8,914 nucleotides of DNA from Campylobacterales bacterium. GTDB taxonomy: Bacteria > Campylobacterota > Campylobacteria > Campylobacterales > Arcobacteraceae. The stretch's first letter is position 1. The number at the start of each line of letters is the position of its first letter. Positions 1-7,083 of the stretch are shown here, piece by piece. The DNA is taken from contig JADHTT010000021.1 in NCBI GenBank assembly GCA_016784825.1, positions 1 through 8,914 on the forward strand, given 5' to 3'. Made by a program: the position numbers and the translations under genes. The notes below the pieces were generated by a model. That model was given only the letters and a program-made list of their open reading frames with translations. It was not told the origin of the DNA and did not search any database.

Positions 1-41
1 TTTATATTATCGTGAAGTTATAGTGAAAAAGAATATATCTT

Positions 42-863
42 TTAATCGAACTTCATTGAAAAGTCTAACCACGTAGCTTGATGAATTATTGATCCTGAAC
101 TAATAGCATCAACACCACTTTCTAAATAGCTTTGAATTGTCTCTTCTGTAATATTCCCACTAGCTTCTAACATCACATGAGGGTAATTTTCATCTCTATA
201 TGAAGAAATATCTTTAATTTGTTCTGGTGTCATATTATCACACATAATAATATCTCCACCAGCTTCCATAGCCTCTACAACTTGATCAAATGTTTCACAT
301 TCTATCTCAATCTTTGTAACCCATGAAATTCTTTTTCTTGCTGTTTTTACAAACTCTTTTAAATCAGGAATTGTCTTTAAGTGAGTATCTTTTAACATTA
401 AACAATCATCAAGTCCTAGTCTATGATTAATCGCCCCACCTACTCTTGAAGCATATTTTTCATATCCTCTAAGCTGTGGTCTAGTTTTTCTTGTATCAAG
501 TAGTACAACATTACTTCCTTCAAGTAATTTAGCATATCTTGATGCACTTGTAGCTATTCCAGATGCATGTTGAAGAAGATTTAAAAATGTTCTTTCACTA
601 CTTAAAAGAATTGATGCTTTACCTTCTAGCTCAGCTATCACATCACCTTTGTTAACCTCTTCTCCATCTTTGATTAAAAATTTACAATCAAATTTTTCAG
701 CTCGTGCAAGTACCCTTGCATATTTTACACCAGCTAATATTCCATCATCTTTTGCTATTACCTTAGCAGAAAATCTACCCTTTGGAGCAATATCAAAAAA
801 TAAATCCCCTCTACCATTATCTTCTGCTATTGCATTTTTTACAAATTTTTTAATATTTATCAT
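42..863 (-). CDS. nadC: Nicotinate-nucleotide pyrophosphorylase (quinolinate phosphoribosyltransferase)
   Basis: A 273-residue cytoplasmic enzyme that converts quinolinate and PRPP to nicotinate mononucleotide, CO2 and pyrophosphate in de novo NAD synthesis. Seen: the N-terminal EDNGRGD (14-20), the phosphate/substrate-binding DTRKTRP (123-129), R139 and the NHR block (146-148), LKDTH (157-161) with the expected lysine K158, the acidic strand KIEIECE (184-190), MCDN (207-210) and LEASGN (232-237). Length is normal for the family. The wording RLGLDDCLMLKDTHL and the ending with HQATWLD match the Helicobacter-type NadC as I remember it, and argue against the related ModD. The ATG at 863 is supported by a strong ribosome binding site just upstream. 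It is transcribed away from serS. Its usual partner nadA, if adjacent, would lie outside the window on the low-coordinate side. Function is confident from motifs. Confidence 0.96.
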   Translation of the reverse strand: MINIKKFVKNAIAEDNGRGDLFFDIAPKGRFSAKVIAKDDGILAGVKYARVLARAEKFDCKFLIKDGEEVNKGDVIAELEGKASILLSSERTFLNLLQHASGIATSASRYAKLLEGSNVVLLDTRKTRPQLRGYEKYASRVGGAINHRLGLDDCLMLKDTHLKTIPDLKEFVKTARKRISWVTKIEIECETFDQVVEAMEAGGDIIMCDNMTPEQIKDISSYRDENYPHVMLEASGNITEETIQSYLESGVDAISSGSIIHQATWLDFSMKFD

Positions 864-868
864 TAAAG

Positions 869-876
869 TCCTTCCT
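869..876 (-). promoter_or_regulatory. Ribosome binding site of nadC
   Basis: On the minus strand this reads AGGAAGGA, five bases ahead of the nadC ATG at 863. It is the most purine-rich Shine-Dalgarno-like site in the window and fixes the nadC start. Confidence 0.75.
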
Positions 877-890
877 GACTACCTTTTTCT

Positions 891-896
891 ATTATA
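891..896 (-). promoter_or_regulatory. Candidate -10 box for nadC
   Basis: Minus-strand TATAAT, a perfect sigma-70 -10 hexamer, in the context TGTTTATAATAG. Transcription would begin around 883-885 and give a leader of about 20 bases containing the ribosome binding site. No good TTGACA box is seen at the usual distance. That is common in Campylobacterota, whose main promoters often lack a conserved -35. Predicted from sequence only. Confidence 0.5.
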
Positions 897-904
897 AACA
901 GTAT

Positions 905-935
905 TTTACATTTATTTAGTTAAAATTGCGATAAT
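905..935 (+). promoter_or_regulatory. Candidate promoter for the serS-infB gene row
   Basis: TTTACA (905-910) and GATAAT (930-935) resemble -35 and -10 boxes but are 19 bp apart, longer than ideal. A start near 942 would give a leader of about 22 bases before serS. A second TATAAA at 943-948 lies too close to the serS start to leave room for the ribosome binding site. This is the only sizeable gap before the plus-strand row, so a promoter is expected here, but the exact boxes are uncertain. Confidence 0.35.
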
Positions 936-964
936 AACAAGCTATAAAACCAAAAAGGTATACG

Positions 965-2209
965 ATGATAGATATAAAAGCATTGCAAAAAGATTTTGAG
1001 TCTTTTGCCTCATCACTTCAAAGAAAAGGTGTAGATACATCTGCACTAGAAGCACTAAAAGATTTAAGTCAACAAGCAAAAGCTAAAAGACAAAGTATGG
1101 AATCACTTCAAGCTGAGCAAAATGCACTATCATCTCAATTTGGAATATATAAAAAAGAGGGTAAAGATATTGCTCCACTTCAAAAGCAAATAGGTGATAT
1201 TAAACAATCTAAACAAGCCTTAGAAGAAGAAGTAAGAGAACTAGAAGAGCAAATGACTAATGAAGCTCTTGGTATCCCAAATTTACCGGATGAATCTGTA
1301 CCAAATGGAAAAGATGAAGATGAGAATATAGTTTTAGAAAAAATAGGTACTCCAAGAGAATTTAATTTTACTCCAAAAGAACACTGGGATATTGGAGAAT
1401 CTACTGGAATTATAGATTTCACAAGAGGCGTAAAGCTAGCTAAAAGTAGATTTGCAGCATTAAACGGTGTAGCAGCAAGGCTAGAAAGAGCTTTAATTAA
1501 CTACTTCTTAGACTTTAATAGAAGTAGAGGATTTGAAGAATGGTATGTACCATTTATGGCAAATTCAAATGCACTTCAAGGGACTGGTCAATTACCAAAG
1601 TTTGGTGATGATCTATTTAAAATAGAAGGTGAAGATTTATATCTAATCCCTACGGCTGAAGTATCACTTACAAATCTATACAATGACGAAATAGTAGATG
1701 AAAAAGAATTACCACTATTACTTACGTCTTATACTCCATGTTTTAGAAAAGAAGCAGGATCAGCTGGTCGTGATACAAGAGGTATTATTAGACAGCATCA
1801 ATTTGACAAAGTTGAGATGGTAGCTATTACAAAACAAGAACAATCACAAGAGGTATTTGAAAAAATGGTATCTTGTGCTAGTGATATCCTAACATCATTA
1901 GAATTACCTCATCAAAAAGTTCAACTTTGTACAGGAGATTTAGGATTTTCTGCAGCTACAACAATAGATCTTGAAGTTTGGTTACCTGGTCAAGGTAAAT
2001 TTAGAGAAATTTCATCTATAAGTAATACAAGAGATTTCCAAGCAAGACGAGCAAAAATTAGATATAAAGATGGAAAGAAAAATCTTTTGGCTCATACATT
2101 AAATGGAAGTTCATTAGCTGTTGGTAGAACACTTGTAGCTATTATAGAAAACCATCAGAATGAAGATGGAAGTATCACTATACCTTCTGTTTTACAGAAG
2201 TACATGTAA
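965..2209 (+). CDS. serS: Seryl-tRNA synthetase
   Basis: A 414-residue class II aminoacyl-tRNA synthetase that charges tRNA-Ser (and tRNA-Sec where present) with serine in the cytoplasm. The N-terminal 100 or so residues form the expected tRNA-binding antiparallel coiled coil, rich in Lys, Gln and Glu with a [11 protein letters not shown] run at 86-96. The catalytic core shows the serine-binding PTAEV (229-233), motif 2 around [15 protein letters not shown] (259-273) with R261 and E263, and motif 3 at [18 protein letters not shown] (379-396). Length is typical. The ATG at 965 is preceded by AAAGGTA (954-960) with four bases between. It is the first gene of the plus-strand row and divergent from nadC. 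The gap to the DHH gene is only 14 bp, suggesting co-transcription. Nothing is missing or unusual. Confidence 0.99.
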   Translation: MIDIKALQKDFESFASSLQRKGVDTSALEALKDLSQQAKAKRQSMESLQAEQNALSSQFGIYKKEGKDIAPLQKQIGDIKQSKQALEEEVRELEEQMTNEALGIPNLPDESVPNGKDEDENIVLEKIGTPREFNFTPKEHWDIGESTGIIDFTRGVKLAKSRFAALNGVAARLERALINYFLDFNRSRGFEEWYVPFMANSNALQGTGQLPKFGDDLFKIEGEDLYLIPTAEVSLTNLYNDEIVDEKELPLLLTSYTPCFRKEAGSAGRDTRGIIRQHQFDKVEMVAITKQEQSQEVFEKMVSCASDILTSLELPHQKVQLCTGDLGFSAATTIDLEVWLPGQGKFREISSISNTRDFQARRAKIRYKDGKKNLLAHTLNGSSLAVGRTLVAIIENHQNEDGSITIPSVLQKYM

Positions 2210-2223
2210 AACTCATTAGATAT

Positions 2224-3174
2224 ATGTATACAAAAGCACTAGATTTAATTAATCAATCAAGATATATCTTAATTGTAACACATATGAATCCTGATGCAGA
2301 TACTATATCTTGTGCATTGGCACTGAGTAATTATTTTAAAGAGAATAAAATTAAACATTCTATTTTTAATAATTCCGAACATATCCCTAGAAATTTAGAT
2401 TTTTTAGATAATTTTCATAAAATTACTTCTAACATACCAAAATTTTATGATCTTATCATTTGCGTAGATTGTGCTAATATAAAGCGTGTAGGTATCCAGT
2501 TTGATTCTAATATTAAAACTATAAATATTGATCATCACCAATCTAATGATAATTTTGGTATAATCAATATAGTTGATGACACAAAAGCTAGTAGTGCTGA
2601 AGTTTTATTTGAGTTCTTTGAACAAAATAATTTAACTATATCTAAAAAAACTGCTCAATGTTTATATGTAGGAATCTACGATGATAGTTTAGCTTTCACA
2701 ACACCAAGGTGTGATAGTGGCACATTTGATAAGGTTAATAAGCTTGTATCAATAGGCGTTGATCCTAGTGTTGTAGCAAATAAGCTTCTAAGACGTGATT
2801 CCTTAGCTAAATATAGAATCATACCAAAGGTTCTAGATAGCTTGGAACTTCATAATGAAGGGAAAGTTGCTACTATTTTAGTTGAAAATGAATGGCTACA
2901 ACAAACAGGGGCTTTAGTTAGTGATTGTGAAGAGCTAGTAAATATGGTACTTCGTATAGCTGTAGTTGATATTGCTATGATGTTTAGATATTCAGATGGC
3001 ACTATAAGAGTATCTATGAGAAGTAAAAATAATATTGATGTATCAAAAATAGCTTCTAATTTTAATGGTGGTGGCCACAAAATGGCTGCTGGGTGTACAT
3101 GCTATACAGATGATATACATGAAGCTAAAAAAATGGTATTAAACTATCTAAAAGAGAGTGATTATGGAATTTAG
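2224..3174 (+). CDS. DHH/DHHA1 phosphoesterase, NrnA-like (oligoribonuclease / pAp phosphatase type)
   Basis: A 316-residue cytoplasmic phosphoesterase with an N-terminal DHH domain and a C-terminal DHHA1 domain. Seen: motif I THMNPDADT (19-27), the metal-site aspartate D82 in ICVDCAN, the name motif DHH at 103-105, an aspartate pair D153-D154 in GIYDDSLAF, and the DHHA1 glycine loop NGGGHKMAAG (281-290). Size and layout fit the stand-alone NrnA family, which degrades very short RNAs and dephosphorylates pAp. Related members act on c-di-AMP or pGpG, and the motifs cannot settle the substrate. RecJ is excluded by size. The ATG at 2224 is the first possible start after an in-frame stop at 2161-2163, but it has no clear ribosome binding site, so it may depend on ribosomes leaving serS. 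Its end overlaps the next gene by 11 bp. Confidence 0.9.
   Translation: MYTKALDLINQSRYILIVTHMNPDADTISCALALSNYFKENKIKHSIFNNSEHIPRNLDFLDNFHKITSNIPKFYDLIICVDCANIKRVGIQFDSNIKTINIDHHQSNDNFGIINIVDDTKASSAEVLFEFFEQNNLTISKKTAQCLYVGIYDDSLAFTTPRCDSGTFDKVNKLVSIGVDPSVVANKLLRRDSLAKYRIIPKVLDSLELHNEGKVATILVENEWLQQTGALVSDCEELVNMVLRIAVVDIAMMFRYSDGTIRVSMRSKNNIDVSKIASNFNGGGHKMAAGCTCYTDDIHEAKKMVLNYLKESDYGI
3151..3158 (+). promoter_or_regulatory. Ribosome binding site that sets the M23 peptidase start
   Basis: AAAGAGAG lies inside the end of the DHH gene, five bases before the ATG at 3164. An in-frame GTG at 3158 overlaps this site and is therefore a less likely start, so the ATG was chosen. Confidence 0.5.
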
Positions 3175-4546
3175 AAAAAAACAAAATAGTGGTGCTGGTA
3201 AATACTTATCCATACTAATCTTACTAATTATTATAAGTGGTGCTGGATATATTAAATTTTCACCAGAATTTGAACAAGATAAACCAGAAATTAATATAGA
3301 TGATCAATTATTCTGGAACTTAGAAACTAAACTAAAAATTCAATTATCAGATCAAAGTGGAATTAAATACTATAAAGTATCATTTAATGACGGAACCAAA
3401 GATATAGAGCTTGATTCTAAAATTCTAACCACTCCTGCTAAAATACTCGACTTAGAAGTTAAACCACCAAAACTTGATATGTTCTTTAAAGGGACAAGCG
3501 GTACGATTAAAGTTGAAGCTTTTGATAATAGTAAATGGAACTATCTAGAAGGTAATCATGCCACAAAAGAGGTACAAGTTGCTATTGACAAAAAAAGACC
3601 AGTAGCTAATGTAATATCTAATTCACTTGCGATTAGACATGGTGGTAGTGCATTAGCTGTAGTGCAAGTAAAAGATGAAAACTTACAAGATGCATATATC
3701 ACACTAAATGATAAAATCAAATTTGATTTAATTCCATTTTATAAAGATAGCTACTTTGTATCATTAATTGCATGGCCAATTAATATAGATGATTTTAAAA
3801 GAGTTAGTTTAGTTGCAACAGATAAAGCTGGGAATATTACAAAAACAAAAATACCATTGTATATACGTGATTTAAAAGTAAAAAAAGACACTATTGTTAT
3901 ATCTGATAAATTTATCAATAATGTAAGTACTAATGTACTTACATTAAGTGGTACTGAAATACCATCTAATTTATCGCAAAGGTTCATTAAACAAAATAGA
4001 CTAATTAGAGATCTAAATATTAATATGATTAAACAAATTACAGATAAATATATGAATAGAGATTTAATTGAAAACTTTAAAATTAATATATTCAAAAGAT
4101 TAAAAGGCTCAAGAACAGCTGCTGGATTTGCTGAGCATAGATATTATACACATAACAATGAACAAATAGATGATGCTTGGCATCTTGGTATGGATTGGGC
4201 TAGTGTTAAAAAAGCCCCAGTTAAAATATCAAATCCTGGTACAGTAATTTTCAATGAATACTTAGGTATCTATGGAAATACAATTATTGTAGATCATGGA
4301 ATGGGACTTTCTACATTATACGCACATATAAGTTCTAGTGACGTAAATACTGGCGACCAAGTATCACAAAATCAAAAAATTGCCCATACAGGTGCAACTG
4401 GTGCAGTACTAGGAGATCATTTACATTTTGGTGTATTAGTACAGGGTATTGAAGTAAACCCAAAAGAGTGGATGGATAGAAACTGGATCAAAACAAGAAT
4501 TACAAAAGTTTTAGATGAAGCTCGTAAAACAATTGATTCAAAATAA
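3164..4546 (+). CDS. Membrane-anchored M23 (LytM-type) peptidoglycan endopeptidase
   Basis: A 460-residue protein predicted to cut peptide bonds in peptidoglycan in the periplasm. A short basic N-terminus is followed by one hydrophobic segment at about 14-30 (YLSILILLIIISGAG), an uncleaved anchor or signal with no lipobox. Residues of about 40-245 are beta-rich, with Ig-like phrases such as VEAFDNS and VATDKAGN. The C-terminal LytM domain (about 320-435) holds all zinc and catalytic residues: H340 and D344 in HLGMD, H388 in YAHIS, H419 and H421 in HLHFG, so it should be active. Campylobacterota use several M23 enzymes in cell shape and wall remodelling. Which one this matches cannot be told here. 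It overlaps the DHH gene by 11 bp and lpxC follows 12 bp later, giving two envelope genes side by side. A start at GTG 3158 would add two residues. A strong inverted repeat lies in the coding region. Confidence 0.9.
   Translation: MEFRKKQNSGAGKYLSILILLIIISGAGYIKFSPEFEQDKPEINIDDQLFWNLETKLKIQLSDQSGIKYYKVSFNDGTKDIELDSKILTTPAKILDLEVKPPKLDMFFKGTSGTIKVEAFDNSKWNYLEGNHATKEVQVAIDKKRPVANVISNSLAIRHGGSALAVVQVKDENLQDAYITLNDKIKFDLIPFYKDSYFVSLIAWPINIDDFKRVSLVATDKAGNITKTKIPLYIRDLKVKKDTIVISDKFINNVSTNVLTLSGTEIPSNLSQRFIKQNRLIRDLNINMIKQITDKYMNRDLIENFKINIFKRLKGSRTAAGFAEHRYYTHNNEQIDDAWHLGMDWASVKKAPVKISNPGTVIFNEYLGIYGNTIIVDHGMGLSTLYAHISSSDVNTGDQVSQNQKIAHTGATGAVLGDHLHFGVLVQGIEVNPKEWMDRNWIKTRITKVLDEARKTIDSK
3919..3946. 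repeat. Perfect 12-bp inverted repeat with 4-base loop inside the M23 gene
   Basis: The arms TAATGTAAGTAC (3919-3930) and GTACTTACATTA (3935-3946) are exact reverse complements around the loop TAAT. The span encodes residues of about 253-261 (NVSTNVLTL), between the Ig-like region and the LytM domain. No run of T follows on either strand, so it is not a standard intrinsic terminator. Confidence 0.85.
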
Positions 4547-4558
4547 GGTACAAAATTT

Positions 4559-5458
4559 ATGAAACAAAGAACAATAGCAAAAAGTGTAGATATTGTTGGG
4601 ATTGGTTTACACAAAGGTGTACCAGTAAAAATGAGACTAGAACCACTGGAAACTAATACTGGAATCGTATTTTATAGAAGTGACAAGGGAGTTACAATAC
4701 CATTGACTCCAAACTATGTAGTGGATACAAAAATGGCTACAGTCATAGGAAAAGATGATGTTGTAATCTCAACCATTGAACATTTACTTTCTGCCATTTA
4801 TGCATATGGTATTGATAACCTAAGGGTTATTTTAGATAATGATGAGATACCTATACTAGATGGTAGTAGTAGTGGATATTGTATGCTTATTGATGAAGCT
4901 GGTATTAAAGAACAAGATGGAATTAAAAAAGCTATTAGAGTAAAAAAAGAGATTGAAATTACTACAGAAGATGGGAAAAGAGTATCACTAAAACCATCAA
5001 ATCATATTGTTTATGATTTTTCAATAAACTTTGAACATCCAAGTATTGGGGAACAACAATTTAAATTTGATTACTCAGTTGAACAATACAAAGAGCAGAT
5101 AAGTCGTGCTAGAACTTTTGGATTTTTACATGAAGTACAATACTTAAGAAGTATCGGTTTAGCTCAAGGTGGAACTTTAGATAATGCTATCGTACTTGAT
5201 GAAGAGAAAGTTATTAATCCTCATGGTTTAAGATATGATGATGAATTTGTAAGACACAAAATACTTGATGCAATTGGCGATATGTCATTACTTGGATATG
5301 CAATGATTGGTGAATACAATGCTCACGCTGGAAGCCACCATTTAAATCATCTTTTAACAAAAAAACTTTTAGAAGATGAAGCAAACTTTGAGATTATAGA
5401 CCTTGAAGAAGCAATTGATCATGCTCAAACTCTTGAAGTAGCATATGCTAAAGCTTAA
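4559..5458 (+). CDS. lpxC: UDP-3-O-acyl-N-acetylglucosamine deacetylase
   Basis: A 299-residue zinc deacetylase, the first committed step of lipid A synthesis, in the cytoplasm. Seen: the family start MKQRTIAKSV, GIGLHKG (14-20), the conserved STIEHLLSA (71-79) with E74 and zinc ligand H75, VRHKILDAIGD (231-241) with zinc ligand H233 and D237, and the third ligand H260 in AGSHHLNH. The 27-residue distance between H233 and H260 equals that of the E. coli enzyme. Length is typical. AAGGTA (4545-4550), which overlaps the stop codon of the M23 gene, serves as ribosome binding site eight bases before the ATG. The 3' end overlaps the tsaB-like gene by 14 bp. Its presence shows a Gram-negative outer membrane with lipid A. 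Confidence 0.99.
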   Translation: MKQRTIAKSVDIVGIGLHKGVPVKMRLEPLETNTGIVFYRSDKGVTIPLTPNYVVDTKMATVIGKDDVVISTIEHLLSAIYAYGIDNLRVILDNDEIPILDGSSSGYCMLIDEAGIKEQDGIKKAIRVKKEIEITTEDGKRVSLKPSNHIVYDFSINFEHPSIGEQQFKFDYSVEQYKEQISRARTFGFLHEVQYLRSIGLAQGGTLDNAIVLDEEKVINPHGLRYDDEFVRHKILDAIGDMSLLGYAMIGEYNAHAGSHHLNHLLTKKLLEDEANFEIIDLEEAIDHAQTLEVAYAKA

Positions 5459-5915
5459 GATAGATATATTAGTAATATCTATTGCTAGTCCTATATTAAT
5501 AGGTATCTACAAAGATCAACAATTAATTGATACTTTAAGTATTGATGGTAAGACTAGTGATGTTTTACCAATAATTTTTCAAGATATTATTAATCAATAC
5601 AAAATTAATACTATTACATATGTCAATGGGCCAGGAAGCTTTATGGCTATTAAAGTTGCATTTATATTCCTAAGGACAATTTGTATTACACAAAATATTC
5701 CACTATTTGCCATGAGTGGTTTTGATTTAAACAACAATAGCCCTATTAAGGCACTTGGGAAAAAATATTTTTTTAATAGACAAGATGGTAAAATAGACAT
5801 AGATTTTTTAAATGATGATACTCAAATAGATCCATTTAAACTACCAAATATGCTGGATATGTGTAAACTTCTTAGCTCAAATGAGCCAAACTATAACCTA
5901 CCAGCAGTAAACTAA
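5445..5915 (+). CDS. tsaB: Short TsaB-like protein of tRNA t6A synthesis
   Basis: A 156-residue protein resembling TsaB, the inactive partner that pairs with TsaD (and TsaE) when threonylcarbamoyl is attached to adenosine 37 of ANN-decoding tRNAs. The best evidence is NGPGSFMAIKVA (61-72), which corresponds to the family's GPGSFTGLR motif, and the N-terminal strand-turn-strand layout ILVISIASPILIGIYKDQQ (8-26), which matches the usual LAIDTS...LSVAL start. It is much shorter than the E. coli protein (about 230 residues) and ends soon after the first ASKHA-type lobe. The canonical DTS is replaced by SIAS. The position directly after lpxC, overlapping it by 14 bp, and before thrB recalls an unnamed short protein in Campylobacter. 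Function is inferred by family resemblance; the gene name is less certain than the others. Confidence 0.78.
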   Translation: MLKLKIDILVISIASPILIGIYKDQQLIDTLSIDGKTSDVLPIIFQDIINQYKINTITYVNGPGSFMAIKVAFIFLRTICITQNIPLFAMSGFDLNNNSPIKALGKKYFFNRQDGKIDIDFLNDDTQIDPFKLPNMLDMCKLLSSNEPNYNLPAVN

Positions 5916-5934
5916 ATATAAACAAAGGTAAATT

Positions 5935-6816
5935 GTGACAATAACAGTACCGGCAACTAGTGCCAATTTAGGACCAGGATTTGATACTCTAGGTCTTGCA
6001 ATCAAGATGAGAAATAGTGTAACTATCAAACCATCAAATTTTCATAGTGTATCTCTCAAGGGGGAAGGATCTAGAAACAATAAACTTAAAGATAATAATA
6101 TGTTTGTTACTATCTTTAATGACTTTTTTTATAATCTAAATCAAAAAAAATCTCATTTTAGATTTGAATTTTTCAATGAAATACCTCTATCAAGAGGTTT
6201 AGGTAGTAGTAGTGCCGTAATTACTAGTGCCATTGCATCTGCTTATGCTGTTGCTGGTGTAGAATTAAGTAAAGAAAAATTACTAAATCTAGCATTGAGT
6301 CATGAAGCACATCCAGACAATATAGCACCAGCTGTAATGGGAGGGTTTGTAGCATCTACAATACAAGATAATGAAGTTAAATTTATAAAAAAAGACATGC
6401 CTTCAGATATACAAGCAATTGTAGTAATTCCAAATAGACCAATGTCAACTGCACAATCACGAAAAACCTTACCTACAAAATACTCTAAAGAGGAGACTAT
6501 CTTTAATATTTCACATTCATCTTTGCTAACAGCGGCATTCTTTAGTGAAAACTGGGATATGTTAAGGGTTGCTTCACAAGATGCCGTCCATCAACAACAT
6601 AGGATGAAAATGATGCCTGAACTATTTGAAGTACAGAAAGTAGCCTTAAATTCTGGAGCACTTATGTCAACTTTATCTGGCAGCGGTTCAACAATGTTTA
6701 ATTTAGTTCATAGAAGTGATGCAAAAAAAATATGTCAAGCTTTACGAAAACAACTATCTCATTTTAATATTTTAATATTTGATTTAGATAATGATGGGCT
6801 ACTCACTAAGGCTTAA
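5935..6816 (+). CDS. thrB: Homoserine kinase
   Basis: A 293-residue cytoplasmic GHMP-family kinase that phosphorylates L-homoserine with ATP, the step before threonine synthase. Seen: the N-terminal VPATSANLGPGFDTLGLA (5-22), the ATP-binding GHMP loop PLSRGLGSSSA (84-94), the HPDNIAPAVMGG stretch (126-137), and the C-terminal glycine motif LSGSGST (247-253). Length is typical and the protein is complete. The start is GTG at 5935. It is chosen because the conserved protein begins here and AAAGGTA (5924-5930) lies four bases upstream, the same kind of site as at serS. It sits 19 bp after the tsaB-like gene and 30 bp before ylxR. Its place among translation and envelope genes is an operon habit of this bacterial group, with no evident direct functional link. 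Confidence 0.97.
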   Translation: MTITVPATSANLGPGFDTLGLAIKMRNSVTIKPSNFHSVSLKGEGSRNNKLKDNNMFVTIFNDFFYNLNQKKSHFRFEFFNEIPLSRGLGSSSAVITSAIASAYAVAGVELSKEKLLNLALSHEAHPDNIAPAVMGGFVASTIQDNEVKFIKKDMPSDIQAIVVIPNRPMSTAQSRKTLPTKYSKEETIFNISHSSLLTAAFFSENWDMLRVASQDAVHQQHRMKMMPELFEVQKVALNSGALMSTLSGSGSTMFNLVHRSDAKKICQALRKQLSHFNILIFDLDNDGLLTKA

Positions 6817-6846
6817 GCCATATTGAGATAAAATAGCGACAATTAG

Positions 6847-7083
6847 ATGAATCCTATTCGAATGTGCATATCTTGCAGAGAAAGATTTGAGCAAAATATT
6901 TTAATCAGATTACAGTGTAAAGACAGAAATTTATCACTATTTGATGGAAATGGTAGAAGTTTTTATATCTGTACTAATTGTAGTATGGATGTAAAAAAAA
7001 TTCATAAAGCGTTGTGTAGACAATGTAAAAATAATAAAAAATACGAAATAGATCTTAAGGAGATTTTAGTAGATGTCAGATAA
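6847..7083 (+). CDS. ylxR: YlxR-family (DUF448) small RNA-binding-like protein
   Basis: A 78-residue basic protein of the YlxR family, which in many bacteria is encoded just before infB and is thought to bind nucleic acid. The exact role is not settled. Seen: PIRMCISCRERF (3-14), the family's opening R-x-C-x-x-C-R, then DGNGRSFYIC (33-42), equivalent to the usual GRGAYVC, and a basic tail KALCRQCK (54-61). Three CxxC pairs (C7/C10, C42/C45, C57/C60) suggest a metal site. No clear Shine-Dalgarno site precedes the ATG. A TAAAAT at 6829-6834 could be a weak -10 box but has no supporting -35. The 3' end overlaps infB by 11 bp, which points to coupled translation with IF2. Confidence 0.9.
   Translation: MNPIRMCISCRERFEQNILIRLQCKDRNLSLFDGNGRSFYICTNCSMDVKKIHKALCRQCKNNKKYEIDLKEILVDVR
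7057..7062 (+). promoter_or_regulatory. Ribosome binding site of infB
   Basis: AAGGAG lies within the 3' end of ylxR, ten bases before the infB ATG at 7073. It supports that start and shows that infB can recruit ribosomes on its own despite overlapping ylxR. Confidence 0.7.

Noticed and set aside
1..76. A plus-strand frame open from base 2 to a stop at 74-76 that could be the tail of a gene entering from the left
   Set aside because: Only about 24 codons, with no recognisable motif, and it would overlap the end of nadC by 35 bp. It cannot be supported from this window.
42..863. ModD (molybdenum-linked NadC paralogue) as the identity of the minus-strand gene
   Set aside because: Motif wording follows NadC of Helicobacter type and there are no molybdate transport genes in the window.
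1501..1527. 8-bp inverted repeat (CTACTTCT / AGAAGTAG) with an 11-base loop in serS
   Set aside because: A stem of this length with such a loop is expected by chance in several kilobases of AT-rich DNA, and it lies in a conserved coding region.
6183..6198. 6-bp inverted repeat ACCTCT-ATCA-AGAGGT in thrB
   Set aside because: It encodes the conserved ATP-binding PLSRGLG loop, so protein constraint explains the bases, and the stem is short.
6810..6819. Palindrome GGCTTAAGCC at the thrB stop codon, considered as operator or terminator
   Set aside because: Too short, without loop or T-run, and in the middle of a closely packed gene row.
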